A program made the translations under genes and the position numbers. From Sinonovacula constricta (taxonomy: Eukaryota > Mollusca > Bivalvia > Cardiida > Solecurtidae), in assembly GCA_007844125.1 (NCBI GenBank), contig CM017567.1:32692165-32756164 (forward strand): a stretch of DNA of 64,000 nucleotides, given 5' to 3'. This document shows, in pieces, positions 51,421-61,629 of the stretch. The notes under the pieces are model-generated. The model was not told the origin of the DNA. It searched no databases and worked only from the letters and a program-made list of their open reading frames with translations. The stretch's first letter is position 1. Each line of letters opens with the position of its first letter.

Positions 51421-51539
51421 TCCAATCTCCATATTCATATCAGAGATTTTGCTTAACATTTGTATTTTAGTATTTTAATCTATATTTTTCTTTGATAAGT
51501 TCTTGTCTATTCTTGCCTGTAAATTGTCAGAAATGCTTG

Positions 51540-52030
51540 TAAATAACTAGTAGAGCCGCGGTAAATATTCATTGTTGATCGGCAATATTGTTCTATTTGA
51601 ACACATTTTATGGGTTATAATTAACAGTTCGCATCTAATATAGACTGTCTATTGTCTAGTATAATTTTGGCCTTATTTCTTCATTCTGTTGATTTTCAAT
51701 CATAAAAACTTCTGCTCCTATAGCATTTTTGTTTGTATCCTTGCTACCATCGGTGTAGATGTGGATGTTAGTAGCGAATACCTCAGTACTCAGTATTTGA
51801 GTTGAGTTGAGTTTAACTAAGGGAATAATCTTATCGATTGCTTCGATTACGTCTTCTAAATTTGTTTAATGTTAATGGATTTGATCCCTACATGGAACGG
51901 ATTAAGTGGAGGTGTTAATTTGTCGGTTATTTGTCTAATTTTGTGTCAAAATAATACAATTATTATTTAATAGCTCTGTTTTGAAATCGTTTTAGTTTGT
52001 CAAGTTTCTTTTTCCCGATTGACCCATATG
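51540..52030 (-). pseudogene. LINE (non-LTR retrotransposon) RT/RNase H relic
   Basis: Reading the minus strand from 52,028, YGSIGKKKLDKLKRFQNRA matches the WGS...L.KL.R.QNRAL block after the fingers-palm region of non-LTR reverse transcriptases. About 210 bases further, ATNIHIYTDGSKDTNKNAIGAE (core 51,740-51,760) matches the first catalytic block of an RNase H domain (IYTDGSK...GAG). About 150 bases on, IFTAALLVIYK resembles the FQAELLAI helix of RNase H with its Glu lost. Order and spacing are right for a LINE ORF2 C-terminus carrying RNase H, as in the Jockey and I groups. Stops and frame shifts separate the pieces, so it is an old fragment. The 5' part and tail were not found. Confidence 0.75.
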
Positions 52031-52721
52031 CTACTTTACCTTACCGAATTTTTATTTAAATAGTGTTTGAATAAGGGTTGAGTATGAGACAATAATATGT
52101 TTCTGATGTTATTTATTTTTTAGCAGCTTGTCCATTTATGTAGGTTATTTGGTACATGCACCTACAAATCACGTAAGCGATTATAAGCTCCCACACAGAT
52201 TGCCACTTTTATGACACAACGTTTCTATTCAAATTAGACGGGCAGTGGTCATTTAGCTGAAGTGCATAACACCTGCATCTGGTCTGAAGTCATGTCATAC
52301 ATGTATGAAGAACCCAGCACACATAATCTGGCTGTGAAATTTCACTTCAGTAAAACGCAGATACGGATGCGGGGAATAAGGGTAGAAAATTGGAATACGT
52401 GTATAGAAGAATGGTGTAAGAATGTTAGTAAATTACAAATTTAAATTAATTTGTCTTAACATAGTACATTTTTACACACTTGTTCAATGTTAAAGCAGGG
52501 TATCATATTGCCTTCACTTACTTATCATTTGCCTACACATTTTACCATTAAGACGGAAATATTTGTATTGTCTCATTTGAAAGGTGTGAAAAAATTACTG
52601 CCTATATGCGCAGGAAGTGGGCCCATAGGGCAGAACGATTTGGACTAAACCGAGTTGGTACAGTATAAATAGACTGATTGAACCTTTACTTTAACAATAT
52701 GCCGCTTTTGCCATGGTATTT

Positions 52722-52928
52722 CGTGTAACGTGACGTTAACGGAAACCGTACAATATGTTGTATCGAAGCGTACACCGTTTCGCATCGTAACGTGTAGATT
52801 TTCTATCGTAATGCATATTGTGTATGGTATCGAACCGTAACGTGTATGGTATTGTGTAAAAACCGCTCATGGTATCGTACATCGAACGTAATCGTACCGG
52901 ACGTAAATCGTATCGTGTGACAACTGTT
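52722..52928 (+). repeat. CpG-rich degenerate array of ATCGTAACG-like motifs, array 2
   Basis: Units such as CATCGTAACGTGTA, CTATCGTAATGC, GTATCGAACCGTAACGTG and ATCGTACATCGAACG recur irregularly. It has the same orientation and character as 45,930-46,125. It ends GTTCCAGAACTGTATCTT, similar to the end of array 1, and abuts the right half of the split GTCGGCAAAAGG-family repeat. Confidence 0.8.
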
Positions 52929-52949
52929 ACGGTTCCAGAACTGTATCTT

Positions 52950-53075
52950 AAAAAAAAAGCACATGACAAATGTATGTACATGTTAGTCAAATATAAAACA
53001 AAAAAACAAAACTGCTTCGAGAAATATAGCAAAGTAAATAGTTACCGCTTTTGAAAGTCAGTCGGGAAAAAGCCT
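52950..53075 (+). repeat. GTCGGCAAAAGG-family repeat, right half of split copy
   Basis: GCACATGACAAATGTATGTA, then ACATGTTAGTCAAATATAAA, then AAAGTCAGTCGGGAAAAAGCC. It mirrors 835-890 of the left arm almost base for base. Confidence 0.75.
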
Positions 53076-53079
53076 AATA

Positions 53080-54390
53080 TGAACACTCATTACTGTTAAG
53101 CTAAAATCAATCAATTTATTAGAATAACTATTATTCGACAAATTTTCTGAATAACATCTGAGCTAAGTCAATTTGCTTACAATGTCACGTAGCGGTATAA
53201 CATGTTACTAGAATCCTGAAAAGGACATGACGATGCTGCAAAACAATGTAGAGGCCCCACCAGTGAAAAACTAGGACTACTTTTTGTTATTCTCCGAGTG
53301 TTATATAGACAAATCAGTAGTAATGACTACTTATCAAACAAAACAAATCTTGTCATTTAACCCGTCTTAAATCAGAAAAGTGAAACAGAGAACAACAATA
53401 TGTGTACCGACGAAAAGCTAAACTCATTATTTTCGACTGACGTTTATGAATCAGCAATTAAATTCAGAATGTGTATTTCTCACGTCATGTGTCTACCATC
53501 GCGAGTTCTTACTGGTGTTTGGTCAACGTTTTTTTCAGGTTTTCATGAATATTCTTATCTGAAATTTTACCGAAGATTTCATTTAGAAATATTCTATTCA
53601 CACGCATTAGCACTGTTTGATGAGAAAAGTTAGCTTCTCTTTTAGTTCTAACAATGTCTGAATCATACAATAAGTTTGACTATGGTAAAGAGGCTAATGA
53701 CCAAATTACGTGCATTTAATAAGATGCAAAATTTCAAGTCAATATAGTGTGGTTTGAAGGTTAGAATTTATCACAGCAAATCTCGATAATCAAGTGTGAA
53801 GGATTACTTTCTCTTATTACCCATCTTTCATTGAGAAAGGGTAAATATTCAGTTGAAATAACGATTATCTTATTATATTTCAATTTAAATCAAATAATTT
53901 ATTTAAATAAATCGTGCACTATGTTTATTAATTAAAGTCATTAAAAATCATTTCAGTGTCATAAGTTTTAGTTCAATGCAGGATTTTGATTATTTTAACA
54001 GTCAATAAGAAAGCTCGGATCTTGTAAAATAATCCCTTTATAAGAGAATCTGATATAGTTTACAGAAAAGAACGAACTTCTTCCTAAATTGCACACAGGC
54101 TGCATTAGCACTTTTTCTAATTGAGGCTTTTAAAGAAACCTGTTGAACGTGCAAAACTAATAATTAAAACAAACAAAAACAACAATATGTTTAAGGTTCT
54201 GTTAAAATAGCAAGGACTTATATATTTCTAAAAGATACTTAAGATAATGGATTTTCAACTTTTATGACAGCAAATTCACCATCTTGTTAAAATGTTGTTG
54301 CAATCTAAATTTTATAACTTTAGAGGAAAACATACAGACTTAAAATCTTTTTAAATGTAAAACGTACTTACAGTTAAAATATTTTCGTAT
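53080..54390. other. Right-arm stretch without clear left partner
   Basis: AT-rich. The left arm passes from about 830 to 770 while the right arm runs through this block. The open frame at 53,400-53,633 (plus) has no recognisable domain. Nothing else is seen apart from a short (ATCT)n at 54,388-54,403. Confidence 0.5.
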
Positions 54391-55057
54391 CTATCTATCT
54401 ATCATCGTTGCATTTCATATAACATAGCTCATCTGTTCATAAATATTCTTCAAAATATCGAACCGAAAGTCGCCTAACAATATTAAAAAAAAAACAACAG
54501 ACCAAGTTATCATGTTGAATACATACAGTTTACACTTAATTTATTGTCTTTTTACCAGATCTATAATGAACTGAAACTATCGTGTAAGGAATTCGACGTT
54601 TATTCTTGTCTAATGTTGCCAGTGTGATCTCTGTGGCTATGAAACGTTTACATAATTGCAGCACAGCATCATATCTGTCTGAATTCCGAGATTTAAGACA
54701 TTCTTAGATTATTTCGGGCATGTGTTATACCACTACATATTTTTTCTGTTCATTTTGGAATACTTCTTCTCATATTGCCCGTGATAAAATATATCCTTGC
54801 AAGATGTGTCATAAACATTTGTTCTTTCTTAAAAACGGTCAACTATGAAAAGTTAAAATATTTTTCTTCCTTTAACGATGATACACTATTAAATTCTTTT
54901 TCATTGCGTCAAATATTATACACATGAAGTACACTATTTGATAAAAATATGATATGCAGAAATTTAAATTTATCTTATTCTAGTGCAAAGTGACATTTCT
55001 GTTTCATGTTTCACCTAACCTTCTTGTTTTATTTTATGTCACATATAAAGTAGTCAC

Positions 55058-55360
55058 GGGACGTGGTAGCGCAATTGGTAGAGCGTCGGCTCAAGGTACG
55101 GGACGCCCCAGGATTCGGGCCGCGAGATACTAAAGTCGTTAAAAATGGTAGTGGTATAGCTTCTTTACTGACGCTCATGCAAATATAAGGGTAGTTCCAC
55201 GACTGGTTGGTCCGGTGTCTAGATAATGTGACGGAGTGTAGTTTCATGCCAGGTGTTCACGACATGCTATACACAGTGAAGGCAGCACTATATCTGCTTC
55301 AAGTCGACACCGTCTCTAGATAACTGAAATACTGTTGGTGGGACGATAAACCCAATAAAC
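55058..55360 (+). repeat. tRNA-derived SINE, near full length
   Basis: The head has an A box, GTAGCGCAATTGGTAGAGCG, and a decayed B box, AGGATTCGGGCC. The body has ACTAAAGTCGTTAAA and CTTCTTTACTGACGCTC, as in the SINE at 25.7 kb. The 3' end is CTGAAATACTGTTGGTGGGA followed by CGATAAACCCAATAAAC, a tail I associate with bivalve SINEs. It lies just outside the visible end of the palindrome. Confidence 0.85.
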
Positions 55361-55364
55361 ATAC

Positions 55365-57020
55365 AAAGTAGTCACTCTTGGTCGAAACTGAAGCTTTTGT
55401 GAAAAAATTGCATTACAAAACCTAGTATAAGAATAATCTTAATTTCAATTCTTTAAAGATGTAGGTGGACGATAAAATTCGTCTATGCCTTATTACAGGT
55501 GCAAAATAAGTGTATTTCTATTGTAAGATTTCAAATAAGATTTTTTACGGTATGTTTATATAATGTTAACACAAGATGCACTTTAAAACATATTATCTTC
55601 AATGATACTATTGGGAATGTTATCAGTAAAATTATAGTTTGCAGTTTCCTCATTGATCATATTTGCTTGTACATTACTTTGGAAATTTCGATATATTGTT
55701 CTTAAGGGAAATTTCCGGTAGGTAAAACATGCACTGATGCTATATATTTGCCGTCAAAATGGTTAAGAAAAATACATTTAAAGTGCAACGTTTTAGTTTT
55801 TGCATGAATTTGATTGTAATCTTTTATTAAACACACACAATAGAAGAAAAGACTCAAAATATTTTTACCGATGCATTTCATTGAGCTCTTTTACGTTTTT
55901 TTTTATATTTTAGAAATATGTTTTAAGTAGTCTGAAGTTTATATCTTTGAGGACTTAAACGTTATGGACATTCGTTAATATTTTGCTTTTTATTCTCTAT
56001 CAGATAAATTACATATAGACACCCATTTTTGAAACAAGAAATATAACAAGAATTTAGCACAATAAAACATTATAAAGTCTATTTCTTTGTAGTGATAAAC
56101 ATTCGCATACAGACAGTCGTCTGTTTGCCAAATATTCAGACAGATATAAACCCTTCAACCGACCTAGTTCTATATTTTAAATTATTACTTTTTGGCACCT
56201 GATTACATCACGATGCTGTTTTATACGCATACAATCAACCTTTAGAAACATTATCACCTGTCAAGAGCTCTTACCTCTCGCTGTCTGTTTTCATTCCTCA
56301 AAGCAATATACGTAAATAAGAATATCCAATCTAAGTAGGACACTTAAGGTAAGCACATTAATCGCGGTATTAATACCTGAACAAACCTTTATTATTTTCT
56401 ATTTAGGCTGAAATAAAACATGTTAGTATAACAACTATTTACTTACAATGATAATTCTTTACGAAGAAAATTGCCGTAATTTTCTAAATACTTTATTAAC
56501 TTTTTAATTTCTTCTTATATTCATATAATTCTGCGAAAGGATAGTAATGACTTCATTATTGACATTCATTTATTCGTCTGTTAGAGTACCTTTTAAAAAT
56601 CATACTTTAAACATTTTGGAAAAAATTACAACTACACTTTAGAATATTAGCTAGTTAAAATAGTCATTAAAGCTCACATTACGAAGATTCATGGTTGTGT
56701 GTGAAACACTGTCGATTACTTTTAAGAAATGGTATGCGCATTTGATGCAAACTAAAAGAAAGACTGAGTCACGTGAAAAACGAAATGGAAATATAATTTT
56801 GCTTCAGAATAAGATAAATTTCATTTTTGCGTCATCTTTTTTTCATCAAATAAAATTAAAAAACAAATAGTTTTAAAAAATATATTTTTTCTATTGAAAT
56901 GAGTTCATTCTTCGTTTCATGCACTTAATATGGTTTCCTGAAGGTGAAAGACACGTGACTTTAAATATATCCTCCCCAAAATACACATTGTTGCCATGAT
57001 TTGTATCAAATGTGTATACA
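55365..57020. other. No recognisable feature
   Basis: AT-rich sequence. Open frames are short and low-complexity, and I recognise no gene or repeat end. A CCCCAAAATACACATTGTT stretch near 56,977 resembles CCCAAAATACACGTTGTTTG at 16,863, just upstream of dispersed repeat copy 2. Confidence 0.6.
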
Positions 57021-57024
57021 TAGA

Positions 57025-57170
57025 GAATACCAGGTTAGTGTTGATATAGATACATGTTATCATGCGAGACTAATAAAATCAGAAAGCACGAGGCTCAGAC
57101 GAGTGCTTTCTTTGTTTTCGGGCCGAGCATGATAACATTTATCTGTATCAACACTGACCTTGTATTCTTT
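57025..57170. repeat. Long hairpin at the left end of element copy A
   Basis: Outer arms 57,028-57,068 and 57,123-57,168 are inverted (TATAGATACATGTTATCATG with CATGATAACATTTATCTGTA). An inner pair, AGAAAGCACGAGGCTC and GAGTGCTTTCT, extends the stem. Copy B keeps only the left half. Confidence 0.75.
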
Positions 57171-57807
57171 TTATCCCACCATCAAAAGTTTTTTTTTAAA
57201 ATGGATTAAAAAGCGAAACATTTAAATTTACCGCTACTGCTTTTCCCCTACATGATCTGATATTCTAATGCAATACACGAAATTCATGCGCGGGCATAGA
57301 GTAATTCGGCTATAAGCAATAATTCTATTTTACAATTGAAAATAAGACAAAAAACATGTTATTTCTTTTATTTTATTTGCACTAGACATAAGGTTGTAAT
57401 TTTATTGATTAGGATAATTGAAAATAATGATTAGAAAATAACAACAACAAAAATCACAACCTCGTATAAAGTTATACATGTAGTGTGTAATGTCAAGGAC
57501 GTGTTACATTAAAGTTGCTACGCACATTGCATTAAGAAACGCGAATGACAATTGAGGTTTGTGTGTGTTTGTGCTCATGGATTTTAATTGTGGATGACAT
57601 TGAAATTCTGAACATTGAACATAGCGCCATAAAATTGCGAAGATAGTAGTGATTTTGACAGGGTGAATTGCAAAATTTGGAGTAATGCTGGGATTGGAGG
57701 TGGTGTGTTGGTGTTCGTGTATAAGTCTAGAAACTGTGATTTATTAGGACACATGTCCAGATCTGTGCAGTCAGCTGTATTTTCTTCAACTAAAGATAGA
57801 ACATTAT

Positions 57808-58075
57808 CTAAATCATTTGAATGTTAATCATGTAACGACATTTGATAATTAGGCCTGTCCTCAGATTAGGCAGCTGATAGCTGCTTTCTGAGACACTCAC
57901 AGATTTAAGATAAATTTCCTTCTCAAAAATATTAGGACTAAAGCCAAATTTTGCGCGAAATCCTCGTAGCTTATCTACAACACTGCTTATATTTTCACAC
58001 AATTCTTCATCAAATTCTTTCAATTCACACCAAATAACAACAAGGACTCGCATAATCTGACATTTTGAGATTTTA
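57808..58075 (-). pseudogene. Gene fragment carried by the mobile element
   Basis: Copies A and B both carry ATGTCAGATTATGCGAGTCC on the minus strand, followed by related sequence for about 200 bases. In copy A an open frame of 81 codons starts one base off that ATG (MRVLVVIWCELKEFDEELCE, continuing FRAKFGFSPNIFEKEIYLKS). In copy B the conserved ATG reads MSDYASPCCFDVIW before a stop, so the two copies are broken at different points. The pattern suggests a once-coding exon, either element-encoded or captured from a host gene. I do not recognise the family. Confidence 0.4.
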
Positions 58076-58269
58076 TTGTTGCAGACTACAAATTCGTATT
58101 TTTATTAATTTTATAACTATTCATAAACAGTTTTAATCATGTGCCTGTATAACATGTTGTCAAGATTTTTGCAATTTCTTCTAAATTCGTACATTTTGAT
58201 TAATTATTTTTTTTGTATTTTTAATTGTTTATTTTTTTTAATATAGAATTTCGGAAGACTGCGATCAGG

Positions 58270-58340
58270 GGTCCGGTTAGCTCAGTCGGTTAAGATGCCG
58301 CTACTTAAAATTGCTGCATGACAGAGACCCCGCTCAACCT
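58270..58340 (+). repeat. tRNA-like sequence inside element copy A
   Basis: GTCCGGTTAGCTCAGTCGGTTAAGATGCCG is a good tRNA 5' half. The 3' half (GACAGAGACCCCGCTC) lacks a proper B box. It is the sister of 23,845-23,922. Confidence 0.6.
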
Positions 58341-58604
58341 AACTTTTTTAATACCTTTGTTTGCTCTGATTAACCAATCTTTATATTATGAACATTTTGG
58401 GGAGATCACAAGAATAATAACGCGTTAAATGAGTTTTGTTTCACGCAAACATTCCTTATCGTTTCGTCAAAAAGTAGTCCGGCTAAGAGCAGGTGCGCGA
58501 ATACCGGTTGATAAAGCTCATCTTTATCACACGGGCTATATCAACCGATATTTAAAGAAATGATGGGAATAAAACAAGCATAACGTGCTTAGTGTAATGC
58601 TTCT

Positions 58605-58808
58605 TTAGCTATCCGATATGTTAGATCTATGCAGTTCTACTATGCCATTTGTTACTGCAAAATCTATAGCAGTAACATTTGCAATAAACACGGTATTTGA
58701 AAGTATCATAAGAACCCCCGCTCCGCTATGATCATCTTGCATCACTAATCTATCGTTAATTGTACATGGCCTGACTTTTTTATAGACTCTCGCTTTCTCG
58801 TTGAGCAT
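58605..58808 (-). CDS. Candidate exon, weak FAS1-like C-terminus
   Basis: A 67-codon frame of protein-like composition is bounded by stops, with a TAA just before its first ATG. An internal AG (after AAAGCGAG, near 58,785) could serve as an acceptor. The stretch NTVFIANVTAIDFAVTNGIV recalls the end of fasciclin (FAS1) domains, where a V.N..V...D....NGVIHVID pattern occurs, but the final HVID is absent (ELHR). The preceding VRPCTINDRLVMQDDHSGAG is not recognised. It begins directly after the mobile element ends. Confidence 0.25.
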   Translation of the reverse strand: MLNEKARVYKKVRPCTINDRLVMQDDHSGAGVLMILSNTVFIANVTAIDFAVTNGIVELHRSNISDS

Positions 58809-58809
58809 T

Positions 58810-61250
58810 TACAGTTTATGGGCGTTTGAGAGGAACAGACATTTAAGATCCTTAGCACCTCGTGCTGTAATTGTTCAGGTATAAAATTTGCGATATTTCC
58901 ATTATGAACTAAGCAAGTTGTGATCTAAGATAATTACTATGTATATTTGGTGTTATTAGCAATGATTTCAAGATGTTCTGACGATTTGTTTAACATCTGG
59001 CTCTGAGCATTTCTTTTTCACTCACATCAGTCGGCATCTGTTGAACGCCCCCTTACAGTATAGTATTTCTTTGTCGATATGAAAGCTGTTTAAAATAAAA
59101 CCATCATATGCTTTTTATGCTATGATTCCGGGAATATAGAGACTATTTCTTATGACTTTATTTAAAAAAAAAGAGTAGTGATATGATATTATGCCGAGAA
59201 CATCATAGAAACAGGTGCTTACCAATAGATATTACACGGATATATAGAGTACAGTTATCTATACATACACCTGGCGTAAAGTTGAGACAAACCATAATCC
59301 CTTCTTATTTTGTTGCATAAATAGCATAGTTTTTTTCCGTTTATAACCAGTTTAAATATATAACTATATGTTTGAATGAATGTTTTTAAAAACAATCTCA
59401 TTCCTTTCTTCTTTCTATTTAACAGCCACTCGTGTAAGCAAATGCATAATAATAAAATGATTTTACCAGATGTTTACTTTAATAATTTAATAGAATATTT
59501 AATCAGGAATAATAATTTTTAATACTTCGTTTAAAAAATAAATATAAAATATAACTGTACATTAGATTTAGTAAGTCATCATGCGGTAATACAAAAAAAT
59601 TCAACCTTTGCCATCGTTTACATTCTTATTCAAGGCTCTCTGTCCTGAAATATTACCAACCACCAAGCACCCTTAAAATGTTTCAGAATAAAAGAAAAGA
59701 AATACATAGAATCAACAAATTCTGTTTCATGACAACAAACAAGGAGCAACGAAGCACTGTCGTGGGTTGAAATGGAACTTGAGCAGTAGTATGTCAGCCT
59801 GATTCAGGCAGCTGCAGACTATTGGATATTTGACGATATACTGTATGGCTGTAGGCTGACCCAGCTGCGGAGATTGGTCTGAAGAAATAAATGGTGTACA
59901 GAGACTGTTGTTTAGACGTCTTAGTTTACACGATACAAAACATAAACTATATGACCGAAGGACTAGTGTGTCTTGGATCTGACGATTAAAAGTTGAAAAG
60001 TTAACTTTTGTGATCTAAACCTGTTCACAAGAATACCTTGTGCTCGTAGAGGAATATACTGGTGTTCTATGGTATAGTTCTGTAGATACCTTTACTAGCG
60101 ACAGGTATGTTTATTTGTCACTTTTCCATGTCTGTTGTATATCCATACTTGTTTTATCATAAGCTAAACTACAATATTAAAATGTTTAATATAGATCAAA
60201 CGACATAAACAGTTGCCAATATAAAATACAGCTATAAAGCACGGATTGATGACACATGAGTTATTCACTATGAGTTTTTAATAATTATTTTTATTTTTTT
60301 GGAGAAAGAGTGCATGCTTTTTTTCCTCTAGAATGTAGAGCATGCAAGAATTCTTTTTTACCGAAAATTTCGTATTAAACCCGAAATTGTAGCTCTTGCT
60401 GAGGAAAAAACAAACAACAACACACAAATATAATAGACCATGAATATGATATACGAAAATCCACATTTCTATAACATTAATACAGTATGATGTGTTGATG
60501 AAGTAATCATAATAACACTGTTTTAGGATGGAAGATATTTCATCGGACATTTATATTTTTAGAAATAATGGTACCAACAATTATTTCAAATGATTATATC
60601 ATACTAAGAAAATAAAATGTAATATTACAAATCAAAGTAATCTCTCTGTGCCTGTTCCCCGATGACATTATAATTCGCTAACAACAAGAGGATCCCACTT
60701 AAAACGAATGTTTCGGGAGAAAACTAAATGTTCACGCTGTAATAGAAATCAAATGAACGTTGATTGCTTGTCATTTCGCTTAAACATTCCCCGAATGTGA
60801 TAAAATTGCCAATAGGTGTTCAATTAATATTTATCTTAGCAGTATCAGAAGAAACATCTAGGTCCTTGTGATTGCAATCAACAAAATATTTACACTGAAG
60901 ATCAAACCAGTGATTTTTAGATGCCCGACATGCATGCAGTTTCAATAACTGTCAATTTAATTTTGTTAGCTATTGCAGATTCAGAAGATGCACAAATAAA
61001 GTTCTGGGTACACAAATATGTGTAAGTGATATTAACTGTTTTAATATGTATGGTTTTCTAAAGCTCCATTTAGAGCAATTGTTTAGAAATTCATTTATAA
61101 CTAACTTGAGCATAGCTTTTCTTACCCATTATGGCTTATTTCTTATGGCAATTATGTACCGACTTTTGTGAACAAGTAACAAATTACAAAATGTGTGAAA
61201 CAATTACAACACTAAAACCTTTTAAATGTATTTATTGTATGTGAGAGGTG
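58810..61250. other. No recognisable feature
   Basis: Mostly AT-rich. A moderately GC-richer stretch at 59,740-60,110 ends in a donor-like GCGACAG then GTATGT (60,098-60,110), so a non-coding or 5' UTR exon is conceivable, but no coding frame supports it. The open frame at 60,278-60,550 (minus) is AT-biased and featureless. Confidence 0.5.
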
Positions 61251-61259
61251 CCTTTCTGC

Positions 61260-61430
61260 CTTTTCAATTACCGGGCAAGATAATGAGCATATGATGACGC
61301 AGTGAATGGCTGTGTGCAAGGCCGCCTATCGAGATTGATTGAGGCAAGGCAAGAGGCATTGTTTCTTTCTGTTAAATCGCCCGAAACAATTAGTATCAAA
61401 TTAATGACGCCAAGCTAATTAATAATTGAG
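61260..61430. promoter_or_regulatory. Enhancer-like block with clustered homeodomain-type sites
   Basis: It contains GATTGATTGA (61,332-61,341, like a PBX-HOX site), GCATTGTTTC (61,357-61,366, SOX-like) and a dense group of TAAT/ATTA cores at 61,387-61,428 (ACAATTAGTATC, AAATTAATGACG, CTAATTAATAATTG). Base composition is more balanced than its flanks and no repeat copy was noticed. Calling it regulatory rests on motif content only. Confidence 0.25.
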
Positions 61431-61625
61431 GAAGACCACAGACATAAGTCTGTGTAGATCCACCGGCGCACTTCATGTGAGCTGGAAAGCATCTCCACAA
61501 GTTTTCGCCCCGACCAGGTTTCGAATCCACGCGTTAAGGATCAGCGCAGATACGATTTTTATGTCGGCCGATCTTACTGCTCTGTCAAAGGGCCCTTATC
61601 GTTTGTTTAGGGATTCGCTCTTAGA
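61430..61625 (-). repeat. tRNA-derived SINE (minus strand)
   Basis: The minus strand has an A-box-like AGTAAGATCGGCCGACAT and a B box, GGATTCGAAACC, then GGTCGGGGCGAAAACTTG and a short body ending near ACACAGACTTATGTCTGTGG. The head is shared with 3,822-3,893. The plus-strand frame through it is a by-product. Confidence 0.65.
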
Positions 61626-61629
61626 ATAA

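Larger units (their letters stand above)
46126..52721. other. 7 kb right-arm insertion, internal part
   Basis: Left-arm bases around 900 are contiguous, but their right-arm partners lie at about 45,910 and 52,950, so everything between is extra. Contents: array 1, AT-rich sequence with nothing recognised to 46,980, the complete DNA transposon 47,010-50,032, a candidate exon, AT-rich sequence 50,290-51,050, a promoter-like patch near 51,090, a LINE relic at 51,540-52,030, unassigned sequence to 52,700, then array 2. Confidence 0.7.
19965..54770 (-). repeat. Right arm of giant imperfect palindrome
   Basis: This is the reverse-complement partner of the left arm, colinear but interrupted. Mirror blocks are listed under the left arm. 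The sum of paired coordinates steps from about 38,250 near the centre to about 41,200, 42,700, 46,400 and 55,160 outward. Each step marks a block present in one arm only. Right-only blocks are about 22,858-24,150, 25,045-27,735, 29,720-30,000, 31,870-32,920, 34,380-34,830, 36,950-40,200, 45,912-52,945 and 53,050-54,390; 40,650-42,560 is poorly aligned. The match is still clear at 54,400-54,660 and fades near 54,770. Between the listed insertions I see no gene. Confidence 0.9.
57025..58565. mobile_element. tRNA-containing inverted-end element, copy A (1.5 kb)
   Basis: It matches copy B (22,858-24,150) from AGAATACCAGG through TCAGAAAGCACGAGGCTC, CATAAGGTTGTAATTTTATTGA, the minus-strand gene-fragment block and the tRNA-like head to the end, GGGCTATATCAACCGATATTTA. 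About 200-250 bases here (57,095-57,345) are missing from copy B. The first 145 bases form a near-perfect hairpin: AGAATACCAGGTTAGTGTTG at 57,028 against CAACACTGACCTTGTATTCT near 57,148. It ends like copy B in a sequence complementary to its start. No transposase is seen. Confidence 0.75.

Noticed and set aside
400..54770. The palindrome as an assembly artefact (haplotype fold-back or chimeric join)
   Set aside because: The arms differ at roughly 10-20% of bases and by many kilobase insertions, too much for two alleles or a read fold-back. Long-read confirmation of the centre would still be useful.
58270..58340. Functional tRNA gene
   Set aside because: Only the 5' half is tRNA-like. The B box is missing and the same decayed copy occurs inside another element at 23.85 kb.
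61426..61629. 67-codon plus frame as an exon
   Set aside because: It overlaps a minus-strand SINE head with a good B box.
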